Origin: Rhodohalobacter sulfatireducens
Lineage (GTDB): Bacteria > Bacteroidota > Rhodothermia > Balneolales > Balneolaceae
Assembly (NCBI RefSeq): GCF_022012475.1
Contig: NZ_JAKLWS010000012.1
Span: 1-64,000, forward strand
Direction of reading: 5' to 3'
DNA length: 64,000 nt
A model generated the notes under the pieces. It worked only from the letters and a program-made list of their open reading frames with translations. It did no database searches and was not told the origin of the DNA. The position numbers and the translations under genes were made by a program. Shown here in pieces: positions 27,566 through 35,832 of the stretch; position 1 is the stretch's first letter, and every line of letters begins with the position of its first letter.

Positions 27566-28837
27566 TCACAACGTATTAAACCGTTCGTAAGCAGCTTTTT
27601 CCAGTTCTTCCCTTGAGTCAGGATGTGAAATTTCGATCAAAGCTTTTGCCCGTTCTCTCAGGGACTTGCTGTAGAGATCGGCTACGCCGTATTCTGTTAC
27701 AACATAATGCACGTGAGCCCGGGTAGTTACCACACCGGCTCCTTGCTTTAGAAATGGTACAATCCTGGATTGACCTCGCCTTGTGGAGGAGGGCAGTGCG
27801 ATAATTGGTTTACCGCCGGGAGACAAGGAAGCTCCGCGGATAAAATCCATCTGGCCGCCCACTCCTGAGTACTGCCGGGTGCCGATTGAATCAGCACAAA
27901 CCTGTCCGGTTAAATCTACTTCAATTGCACTGTTGATTGCCACCACGTTGGGATTTCTGCGAATCACAGCTGTGTCATTCACATAAGCACAATCCAACAT
28001 TGCAACATTAGGATTATCATCCACATAATCGTAGAGTCTTCTGCTTCCGAAAAGGAATGAAGCGACTGTCCGATTCGGGTGAATTTTTTTCTCCGAATTG
28101 TTTACAACTCCCGCCTCAAGCAGATCAATCAAACCGTCGGAAAACATCTCTGTATGCACACCCAAATTTTTGTGATTCTTGAGTGAGGCTAATACTGCAT
28201 CCGGAATATTGCCAATTCCCATCTGCATGGTGGCACCGTCTTTGATCAGGCTGGCACAGTTTTTACCAATTGAAAGTTCAGCTTCCGACAACTCCATCGG
28301 TGGGGCTTCAGGAAGTGGGTCATCAACTTCTACGGCAATATCAATGTGGCTGCTATGTATGATGCCATCACCATGTGTACGCGGCATATTGGGATTCATC
28401 TGTGCGACCACAGTTTTGGCGTTCAATACGGCCGCGCGGCTTGCATCTACCGATACTCCAAGCGAACAGTAACCGTGCTTATCGGGAGGACTCACATTTA
28501 CCAATGCTACGTCCAGTTCGATAATCCCACGATTAAAAAAGTGTGGAATTTCACTTAAAAATACTGGTATATAGTCAGCTTCACCGGTTTCAAGGGCGTG
28601 CCGAACATTTTTTCCAACAAAGAATGCTTTTGTTTTAAAAGTGTCCTTGTATTCGGGATTTACATAGGGTGCAACACCTTCTGTATGTAAATGATAAATT
28701 GTGATCTCACTCAGTTCCGAGTGACGGCTTGTTAGAGATTTTACAAGTTGTTGAGGAGCGGCTGCTGCAGTATGAACAAAAATGTTATCACCTTTTTTAA
28801 CACACTGTAGAGCCTCATCTGAAGATAAATATTTCAT
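27566..28837 (-). CDS. Acetyl-CoA hydrolase/CoA-transferase family protein
   Basis: This 423-residue enzyme belongs to the class I CoA-transferase family that includes succinyl-CoA:acetate and 4-hydroxybutyrate CoA-transferases. The catalytic glutamate is probably Glu230 in GVHTEMFSDG. GIGNIPDAVLASL precedes it and GVGGQMDFIRGASLSPGGKPIIALPS follows. The C-terminal YGVADLYSKSLRERAKALIEISHPD is typical of the family. It is monocistronic with its own terminator. It likely interconverts acetate and short-chain acyl-CoA in central metabolism; the exact acyl group is not determinable. Confidence 0.93.
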   Translation of the reverse strand: MKYLSSDEALQCVKKGDNIFVHTAAAAPQQLVKSLTSRHSELSEITIYHLHTEGVAPYVNPEYKDTFKTKAFFVGKNVRHALETGEADYIPVFLSEIPHFFNRGIIELDVALVNVSPPDKHGYCSLGVSVDASRAAVLNAKTVVAQMNPNMPRTHGDGIIHSSHIDIAVEVDDPLPEAPPMELSEAELSIGKNCASLIKDGATMQMGIGNIPDAVLASLKNHKNLGVHTEMFSDGLIDLLEAGVVNNSEKKIHPNRTVASFLFGSRRLYDYVDDNPNVAMLDCAYVNDTAVIRRNPNVVAINSAIEVDLTGQVCADSIGTRQYSGVGGQMDFIRGASLSPGGKPIIALPSSTRRGQSRIVPFLKQGAGVVTTRAHVHYVVTEYGVADLYSKSLRERAKALIEISHPDSREELEKAAYERFNTL

Positions 28838-28943
28838 AGCTCTTGATTAGTTAGTTGGTAATTCTCTTTCATTAAAAGATAACACTTTCAAATAAAGAAT
28901 GAATAAAAAATCGGGTAAAAAGAGCAGAAATTCCGAAATATTT

Positions 28944-28976
28944 AATACTGCCGGTTCCTTTAAAACCGACAGTATT
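28944..28976 (-). terminator. Hairpin after the Ig-domain lipoprotein gene
   Basis: The stem aatactgccggtt / aaaccgacagtatt has a single mismatch and lies 17 bp past the stop codon of the gene at 28993. It is followed by AT-rich sequence rather than a pure T-run. Confidence 0.65.
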
Positions 28977-28992
28977 ATTGGAAAGATGAGAG

Positions 28993-30420
28993 CTAATTAA
29001 AAGCTGATTTTGCTTTGGTTCCGGAGATTGTTTTTGTAGCCCTGTATCCACCGGGAGTTTCTACTTCAATAAGAATACTCACATTTTGTGATTCGTTACT
29101 TTCGTCATCAGAATCCTGGGCTGAGAATGTGAATTCTGTAACCCCGGGACCGGGCGACAGGGTATTCGGAACCGTTATGTCGACTTCGCCATCCAGTGTC
29201 ATGCCATCGGAGGGAGAAACGGAAATTTGAGTATTGTACGGGAGCGGATTTCCATTTTCATCGGTAACCGTCATTGTAAACGTTTGACTACCCCCGGGAC
29301 CAATATCAAAGGTAGTAGGAGTTACCTGGATTCTGTTTGAAGCTGGTGGGCCGGAGAATAAGACAGGGATTTCACGTGTTATTTCGACATCATTCTCGTC
29401 AAAAGTGTATGCACGAATCGTGGATATCGCATTTTCAGCAGGTGGCCGAGGGTCGCCTGAAATTAGATCTACAGTTACTTCTCCATCAGCATTTGTAACA
29501 CCGGACCCCTGGATCACTCCATGTGTAGTATTAAAATAGACAGGTGTTCCTTCTTTAACAGGGTTGGAATATTTATCACCCACGATAACAGTAATCTCGT
29601 TCCTGTTTCCATTAATTGTATAAGCTTCAAAATTGTAAATATCTGCGGCTATACTGAAATGTTCCAAGTCCGGGAACCCACCGTGAATTGTCAGTAGAAT
29701 GGGTTTAGAACGGATTGTTAATCCAATATCGGTTCTTTCGATGAGTGCTTCAATCTTAAGATTACCGGCTACATTTCCTGCGAAAATATTTGAAGTGACT
29801 TCGCCATTTGCGTTTGATCGCACAACCTCAGGCGTAATGGTTTCACCCCCTTTGGGTCCCTCTGTTATGCGAAAACGTACATCAACGGCATTTTGTGCAT
29901 TGATTGCTCGTCCCGTAGAATCAAGTACAACAAAGGTAAAAGCGCTGTTACCGGCACCCCCGGTTTCATCGATTCGAATGGATTGAGATTCAAGATTAAC
30001 CAGTTCAATATTTGCCGCACCACCGGTTTCTCCTGTCACTTCATCATCGCCACCCGACTGTTGGTTTCGAATTCTGATGTCGGGGACGCTAAGCTCGCGT
30101 TCGGGTGCCGCTATGGTCGTTATCGATCCTGATGAGAACCCCTCTTTTTGAGCTTCCAGGGTTAAATCAATCACACTGTCAACGGCAACTTCTTCAAAGA
30201 CGAATTCACCGCTGCTATTACTGATTGTTTGCATGGCCAGGTCTTCCGGCAATACGATTGATACTGTTGCATTGGCAACCGGGCTTTCCGTATTGGTGTC
30301 GATAACGCGGCCGGTTACTGTTATAGGCTCATAGATCTCTTCACAGCTTGAAAGAAATGTTAAAGCTATGACCGAAAAAGCCAAAAATAGAATTGTTAGT
30401 TTGTTTTTCATCCCATCCAA
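28993..30420 (-). CDS. Ig-like domain lipoprotein (carboxypeptidase-regulatory plus invasin-type)
   Basis: This 475-residue surface lipoprotein has its lipobox at TFLSSC (Cys26). A carboxypeptidase-regulatory-like domain follows (about 33-110): VTGRVIDTNTESPVANATVSI and NSSGEFVFEEV. Then come two or three Big_1 (invasin) Ig-like domains, recognised by NAQNAVDVRFRITEGPKGGE, SNANGEVTSNIFAGN, GDKYSNPVKEGTPVYFNTTHGVIQG and TNADGEVTVDLISGDPRPP. A last beta domain carries DENGNPLPYNTQISV. It has no catalytic motif and is probably a structural or adhesive surface protein. A start at Met4 (28993-30411) is equally possible. Confidence 0.85.
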   Translation of the reverse strand: MDGMKNKLTILFLAFSVIALTFLSSCEEIYEPITVTGRVIDTNTESPVANATVSIVLPEDLAMQTISNSSGEFVFEEVAVDSVIDLTLEAQKEGFSSGSITTIAAPERELSVPDIRIRNQQSGGDDEVTGETGGAANIELVNLESQSIRIDETGGAGNSAFTFVVLDSTGRAINAQNAVDVRFRITEGPKGGETITPEVVRSNANGEVTSNIFAGNVAGNLKIEALIERTDIGLTIRSKPILLTIHGGFPDLEHFSIAADIYNFEAYTINGNRNEITVIVGDKYSNPVKEGTPVYFNTTHGVIQGSGVTNADGEVTVDLISGDPRPPAENAISTIRAYTFDENDVEITREIPVLFSGPPASNRIQVTPTTFDIGPGGSQTFTMTVTDENGNPLPYNTQISVSPSDGMTLDGEVDITVPNTLSPGPGVTEFTFSAQDSDDESNESQNVSILIEVETPGGYRATKTISGTKAKSAFN

Positions 30421-31150
30421 CGTTTAGTGAGAATTCGAAATCCAAATATTAGAAAATTTTCATATTAATAATGATAAGCAATCAATCCCGAAAAAAGAAG
30501 TTTAGATCCTTGCAGGAAGTCGAATAGTTATTTTTCATGTACTCTTGTAAAATAATATGGACAATTATAAACAGGAACCTTGAATTGTCAAAAATTTATA
30601 TAATCTCTGTAAATATTTATCTGCGTTGTAAAATGATAATTTCAGTATGTGATCTTCAGCCTAAAAAGCTTTTTGATTGAAATTATTAAATATAGCTATC
30701 CTTTGAACTGAACTAAAATGGTGGAATAGATTGACTCAATATGGATGGCGCTATAGGAAAAAAATCTAACGTTTTTTAAGCATTTCTTGATATGAGAGAG
30801 GAATACAAATCTATTTGATATCATCAGTAAGCAAATCTAAGAAATGGGAAAAAAGTAATTTTGAGACAGAGGGAATGAGTAACTTTTGGTTTATAAAAGA
30901 TAAAAAACGAGGTATCACACCATTCAGATGTGATACCCTACTATTCATCAAGAGAGTCGCTCTTTCGAGCGTACTTATAAAACGTTTAGACTATGGTAGT
31001 TAGTACTTTTTATGATTCCGACCGAGATAACTTTGAAAGTACTTGCCGTGCGTAGTCTCTTTTCATCAATTAATATTTCTAAGCAGTGATACTGTTCTTA
31101 TACTGGCTACAAATTTAAATATGTAGGGTTTTTTTTGAAGGTGAGTAATG
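30421..31150. other. Long AT-rich gap with one hairpin
   Basis: No convincing gene was found. A perfect 9 bp inverted repeat, ggtatcaca / tgtgatacc, lies at 30911-30937 and could be an operator or terminator. The short reading frame through it lacks coding character. Confidence 0.5.
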
Positions 31151-31157
31151 TAATTTC

Positions 31158-31222
31158 TCACTTCATTAACTTGACAGGTCCGGCCGTCTCTCGTTCGATC
31201 CGGTTGAGTCTGATCTTGTGTT
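31158..31222 (-). pseudogene. Decayed relic, same family as 33807-34020
   Basis: The reverse strand reads KIRLNRIERETAGPVKLMK before a stop. At the DNA level it matches the relic at 33807-34020 closely (aagatca, cgaacgagaga, cggccggacct, aagtgaga-like ending) with a one-base frameshift (agagaacgg against agagacgg). Only the core of the gene survives here. The region 31271-31723, upstream of the VWA gene, shows nothing else. Confidence 0.5.
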
Positions 31223-31723
31223 TGAAATGTAGTGGATCAAATCCCTTTAATATTCACGCTCAGTTTAATTAATACTGAATAATGCAGTAAAAGTGGTTAA
31301 AAATCCTATAATTAATTACAAAACGAACAAGATTTAATAACAAGCGATACTTCTTAAGACCCTACTATTTGATTTAATAAAAAATGTTTAAAGGTATTAA
31401 TAGTTTTATATCTTTTAATTGTTTATACTCAAAAAGAATTGATAGTGATTTCTTTTCCACTTACATCTGAACGTTGGGGGGCTTGGAAAAGGTAATCATT
31501 AAGGGGGAAAATAAATATTTACATCTGTAGACGTATACTTCACTCAAGTCCATTATGTCAAGTGCAAAGTGGTAGAATTTATTTAGCAATTCTAAACTGA
31601 ATTGAAGAAAGGGTCGAATTTAAATATCCTAATCTTTAGTGATTGCGGTAATTAAAATTAAAGTGAAGTCGGGACAATAAGACCTTTTCTTCTATTTACC
31701 TTAATCTAAAAGGAGGAAGTAAA

Positions 31724-32962
31724 ATGTCTAACCTAAAAAAAGTACGTCTACCAAATAATGTAAACTGTATAAACAGAATTACCGTAACGAATAATTTGAC
31801 ATGGATTCGTCAAATTGGATTCTTTACAGTCTTAGTAATGGCCTTGCTATTCACAGGGTGTGACTCTTCTGTTGTGGACAACGGGAACTCACTTTCTTCA
31901 GCTGATTTTGAAGAAATGCAGCGATCCAATCATACCGGAGACTTGGCACCTGTTTGTGAAGCGGCACTGCTTGACGTAGCAATAGTCCTTGATGTTTCAG
32001 GATCGATAAACTCGAGTGAATTACAATCCATAAAAAATGGCGCCAAAGCTCTTGTTGCTGAACTTGGGGATACGGATCAAGGAACATTGGTTAGCTTTTC
32101 AACGACAGCCCAACGTTTGGTGAATCTTACACCTGTGGATGCGGCAGGGCAACAGTCACTGGAGGGTGCCATTAATGGCCTGACAGCCGGAGGTGGAACA
32201 AATATCCAAGGTGGAATTATTTATGGAGCTGAAGAGCTGACTGGAGATGAAAGCCTGTTTAGTTTTGTCACTACAACTCCGAGCGGTCTAGATCGTGATG
32301 CGGCAACAAAGATCATGGTGGTTTTATCGGATGGTCAAACATTTTACTATTACGATTCAAATGGAATTCTTAGAAGCGGCAGCACTAACGCTAGGCAAGC
32401 AGCTCTAAGTGCTGCGAACCTGATCAAAACTGAAGATCCAAACGGTCCGGGTATTCGTGTATTCACCATTGCTGTTGGTATTGGTGCTGATGTACCGACT
32501 ATGCAAAATATTGCATCTCCTGGAGATTATAAGGGTACGGACTTTAATAATCTTGTTACAATATTTTCAGATATTGCAGAAGACATTTGTCCGACTCCGG
32601 TGGCAGTTGATATTAAACCAGAAGGTGAACCAAATTCAATCAACCCAAACAACAAAGGTGTAATACCGGTTGCTGTTTTAGGAAGCGAGAATTTTGATGT
32701 AACTACAATCAATCCCGTAACCGTACTTTTTGGTTCGCTTAGTTTGATTCAGAATGAAGACGGTGCTTCACTTGCACATGGCGATGGCCACATAGAAGAT
32801 GTAAATGGTGATGGAATACCTGACTTTTTGGGTCATTTTCCAACACAAGACACTGGCCTTGTCAGTGGTGATTTGAATGGATGGCTGATCGGTAAAACCA
32901 ATGATGGTGAATCGATTGCAGGTTTCGATGCTGTGAAAATTGTTGGTGGTGGTAAGCCATAG
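31724..32962 (+). CDS. VWA-domain lipoprotein
   Basis: This 412-residue exported lipoprotein has a lipobox at LLFTGC (Cys46) after an unusually long N-terminal region. The start is supported by a strong aaggagg nine bases upstream. The von Willebrand A domain (about 83-290) has a complete MIDAS start: Asp90, Ser92 and Ser94 in VLDVSGSIN. Later GGTNIQGGI supplies the MIDAS threonine and VVLSDGQT the MIDAS aspartate. A C-terminal beta domain (about 295-412) contains VDIKPEGEPNSINPNNKGVIPVAVLGS and VNGDGIPDFLGHF, with a calcium-loop-like DVNGDGIPD. Such modules occur in surface adhesins and matrix proteins. A terminator follows the stop. Confidence 0.88.
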   Translation: MSNLKKVRLPNNVNCINRITVTNNLTWIRQIGFFTVLVMALLFTGCDSSVVDNGNSLSSADFEEMQRSNHTGDLAPVCEAALLDVAIVLDVSGSINSSELQSIKNGAKALVAELGDTDQGTLVSFSTTAQRLVNLTPVDAAGQQSLEGAINGLTAGGGTNIQGGIIYGAEELTGDESLFSFVTTTPSGLDRDAATKIMVVLSDGQTFYYYDSNGILRSGSTNARQAALSAANLIKTEDPNGPGIRVFTIAVGIGADVPTMQNIASPGDYKGTDFNNLVTIFSDIAEDICPTPVAVDIKPEGEPNSINPNNKGVIPVAVLGSENFDVTTINPVTVLFGSLSLIQNEDGASLAHGDGHIEDVNGDGIPDFLGHFPTQDTGLVSGDLNGWLIGKTNDGESIAGFDAVKIVGGGKP

Positions 32963-32985
32963 TTTAACTCTAGGAGCTAAAAATC

Positions 32986-33018
32986 AAAAAACCCTTAGAA
33001 TTAATCTAAGGGTTTTTT
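32986..33018 (+). terminator. Terminator of the VWA lipoprotein gene
   Basis: The perfect stem aaacccttaga / tctaagggttt with loop attaa is followed by a T-run. It lies 23 bp after the stop codon. Confidence 0.9.
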
Positions 33019-33171
33019 CTCATCATAAGGTTTGAAGCATTTATTTTTGGAGGAATATTCAGTGGAATATAAGGTCCTCTATAAATCCTGAAATTATAAA
33101 ATTAAAAAATAAGCCACCAAAAATCCGGATTGAAGCATATCAATAATAAACTAACAGTAAGGAGAAGAATT

Positions 33172-33693
33172 ATGAATGATCGACATAAAATATTAACGCC
33201 GTTGATATTAATTGGCTCGCTTACTTTTCTACTTTCAGATTGCAGTTCTACTAAAGAATCTAATTCCAAAATTGTAGGTGAATGGGAAGTAACAGATGTT
33301 GAATATGATGCATTTGTGGGGAACGTAACTATTGAACAATATTTATTGGATGTTGGGTATTCTGAGCAAGAAGCTGATGAATCTCTTAGTTATTTCCATA
33401 ATTATTATCATGATATGTTAAATGGATCTATTGAATTTGATGCTGAGTACTGGTATTGGACAAACATAGGACCTACAGGTTATGAGGAGGGTGAATGGAC
33501 CATAAAGAACAATGATTCCATCATTATACTTGATGAAGGAACGCAATGGGAAACGGTGATCAATATTCACTCTCTGACTACAAACAGATTAATTATTGAA
33601 TTTGAAATGGAAGTGGAAGAAGAGTTGGATCCTGGATATGAACCCCCAGCTGAGATTGTGAGGCTTCATGTGAGGTTAAATCTTTCTAAATAA
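33172..33693 (+). CDS. Putative lipoprotein, lipocalin-like
   Basis: This 173-residue lipoprotein starts at the ATG at 33172, which has aaggagaag seven bases upstream; the longer TTG-initiated frame is less likely. The lipobox is FLLSDC (Cys24). The mature part opens with IVGEWEVTDVEYDAF and later has EGEWTIKNNDSIIIL and NRLIIEFEMEVEEE. This G-x-W / beta-strand pattern is typical of small lipocalin-like calyx domains. A helical segment, TIEQYLLDVGYSEQEADESL, is inserted near residues 57-76. No ligand can be named. Unknown in detail. Confidence 0.65.
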   Translation: MNDRHKILTPLILIGSLTFLLSDCSSTKESNSKIVGEWEVTDVEYDAFVGNVTIEQYLLDVGYSEQEADESLSYFHNYYHDMLNGSIEFDAEYWYWTNIGPTGYEEGEWTIKNNDSIIILDEGTQWETVINIHSLTTNRLIIEFEMEVEEELDPGYEPPAEIVRLHVRLNLSK

Positions 33694-33806
33694 AAATTAG
33701 ACTCCTGTGCTATTGTAGGTTGATAAATTTTACACTATTTAGTTAAAAGACCTTCACATTTGCTTCATATATATTCAGTATTCAATTAAAATCTCATCCT
33801 TGTTAA

Positions 33807-34020
33807 TTATTCAGCGATGTACCAGTTGATGGTATGAACATCAAACCACATCTTTAAGTAATGATCCTCTTTGGTTTTGACAACAATCTGAAAGATGGAG
33901 GTCTTATCTCTCCAGTGCCTGGTTCAATGTCTCACCTCTTTAACGAGGTAGGTCCGGCCGTTCTCTCGTTCGACCCGGTACGGTGTGATCTTAGGCGTAT
34001 ATAAATCTTTTAGAGTGTAA
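33807..34020 (-). pseudogene. Decayed small gene with an in-frame stop
   Basis: The reverse strand encodes a coherent peptide: KITPYRVERENGRTYLVK then EVRH, a TGA stop, then TRHWRDKTSIFQIVVKTKE and DHYLKMWFDVHTINWYIAE before the final stop (33807-33809). The sequence is well ordered apart from the stop and recalls short DUF6504-like proteins (GRTYxVKEV then W-Y-I near the end), though this is inference. A shorter relic of the same gene lies at 31158-31222. Together they suggest a decaying family around the lipoprotein genes. Confidence 0.6.
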
Positions 34021-34277
34021 ATTATCTTTATTAGTGAATGTTCTGATTGATTCAATTTTGTAGGTGTCGAATTGTTATAATTTTGCTATGACATGGCTTG
34101 TCTCTCCTGCCTCAAATATAAAAATCCAAACTTTTGATTGAAAAGTACAAGATACAAGAACAGAAAAAGTTTATTGTTTATTAATGATTAGATGTCAGAA
34201 ATGGCAGCTATTCAATTAAATGAATAACTCGCGGGTAAAACCAATGTCTAACCTAATAACTGTAAAAAGGAGGGGTT

Positions 34278-34856
34278 ATGTTATATTCAACTCTAAAATT
34301 TGTCGTCTTTACATGTTTGTCATCATTATTAATTCTCAGTTGTGACTCTACTATAACATCAGATAATCAGTCAGCGAATAATTCGATCATAGATTCTTCA
34401 ACTATTTTATCTTCTGAGTCCGCACTATCACCTGATATGAGAAAAGTATTAGCGGCTATACGAACCGCAACAGCAACTTACCATGATGTAGATAAGGCCA
34501 TAGCTGATGGGTATCTTGAAGCAACACCTTTTGTCCCAGGTATGGGGTACCACTATGTTAATGGGGGGCTCATGGATGATGTTATCGATCCCTATGCTCC
34601 GGAAGCACTTGTTTATATCCATAATCCGGCGAATGATTCAAAACGTCGTTTAGTAGCTGTTGAGTATATCTATCCTGGTCCGACTGTTGAAAATGGTTTC
34701 GATATTTCAATCTTGAACGATGTGTTTCCAGGTATTGATGGAGATGAATGGCATCACGTTGGTGGTGTAGGTTGGACTCTTCATGCATGGGTTTGGTATC
34801 CAAATCCTGGTGGTGTATTTAATGCTACAAATTCTCGTATTGGAGATGGGAGTTAA
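34278..34856 (+). CDS. Putative lipoprotein with WHHVGG/HAWVWYPNP motifs
   Basis: This 192-residue lipoprotein has a strong ribosome site (aaaaaggagg) and a lipobox at LLILSC (Cys22). The mature domain contains a helix VLAAIRTATATYHDVDKAIADGY, then VPGMGYHYVNGGLMDD, PEALVYIHN and VAVEYIYPG. It ends with DEWHHVGGVGWTLHAWVWYPNPGGVF. This pattern belongs to a widespread uncharacterised secreted family, often found alone, whose conserved His and Trp residues could bind metal or haem. That last point is inference. No partner gene is adjacent. Confidence 0.7.
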   Translation: MLYSTLKFVVFTCLSSLLILSCDSTITSDNQSANNSIIDSSTILSSESALSPDMRKVLAAIRTATATYHDVDKAIADGYLEATPFVPGMGYHYVNGGLMDDVIDPYAPEALVYIHNPANDSKRRLVAVEYIYPGPTVENGFDISILNDVFPGIDGDEWHHVGGVGWTLHAWVWYPNPGGVFNATNSRIGDGS

Positions 34857-35002
34857 ATGGACAAATTAATTTGAACTCAAATTGAACGTAGAATACCAAA
34901 CTCCGACCATTACCTAAATGGTTGTGGTTTTATTTCACGAAACATTAATTGTTGGGATTTCCAATTTCTCGGTTCATAAAAATGAGAACACGAACAGAAA
35001 AC

Positions 35003-35068
35003 ATTCAGAAGTTTTGAGCAGCTTCTGAATATTGATTCGGGATATGATGGTTGAGAGCTGTCATATCC
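35003..35068 (+). terminator. Tandem hairpins 150 bp after the lipoprotein gene
   Basis: Hairpin 1 is attcagaag / cttctgaat (35003-35030). Hairpin 2 is ggatatga / tcatatcc (35040-35068) with loop tggttgagagctg and then ctttat. The same loop sequence occurs in the hairpin at 37724-37758. Confidence 0.5.
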
Positions 35069-35404
35069 TTTATAAAACCATTGAAAGGTAATCCGATCTG
35101 CAAAAGATTACAACGGAAAACCTGAACCTTCAGGTCCGAAAGGTTACATGAATCTGAAGGTTGTGTGTCTACAAAAGTCAGGCACTTTATAGATATTTCA
35201 ACTCTTAAGTTCTTCCCTAGTGATCGATAGCCAAACCCACAGAGTAACACATAGTTGTTCATTATTGTATAATTGTTATTTATAAATATAATACATGAAT
35301 ATATACATTATTATATTTGAATTATTACGATTTAATATACATTTTTGACTGTAAATGGTAGGTGATAAAAAAAATTTTAGATGAGAGTTTTGAAATACCG
35401 GATG

Positions 35405-35535
35405 AATTTCGACTTCCCCGACGGTTCGGGGCAGACTGCTCCGCTGCGCTCAATAGGACGTCAGTTTGAGCGCCCCAAAGATATCCCTTCGGGACAATGA
35501 GGAGGTACAATCCCGACTACTCGGGAAAAACAAAT
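35405..35535. repeat. GC-rich island with two hairpins
   Basis: In an otherwise very AT-rich gap (34857-35832), a short GC-rich patch contains ccccga / tcgggg (35414-35429) and tcccga / tcggga (35511-35526). Between them is a segment with gactgctccgctgcgctc. This looks like a small dispersed non-coding element rather than a gene. Confidence 0.45.
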
Positions 35536-35832
35536 AGTTGGTTCTGCAAAGCGCCCTAGATGATAATTTGAATCCTTGTTCTTTTAAAAATTATATTTTC
35601 TAAGACATGATTTCACAGGAGTTTATCTCATTGCAGTCCAGTAAATTACTGGTATAAGTTAGAAAAGAATAGAGTTTTAGATACCGAACCCACCTAATAT
35701 GAGTATTGTAAAACAAACAGATATCAATTAAATATTCATTTTAATACTGTTTTATGCATTCAAATATTATTCTCTAACTCGTGATTTTTCCTTTCATTTT
35801 TTCATATTCACATTAAAAAAACAATAAGTATA

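Noticed and set aside
30815-31003. 62-residue plus-strand frame
   Set aside because: It crosses the perfect inverted repeat at 30911-30937, and its composition is not protein-like.
35005-35262. 85-residue minus-strand frame after the WHHVGG lipoprotein gene
   Set aside because: It spans the tandem hairpins and has no signal, motif or ribosome site.
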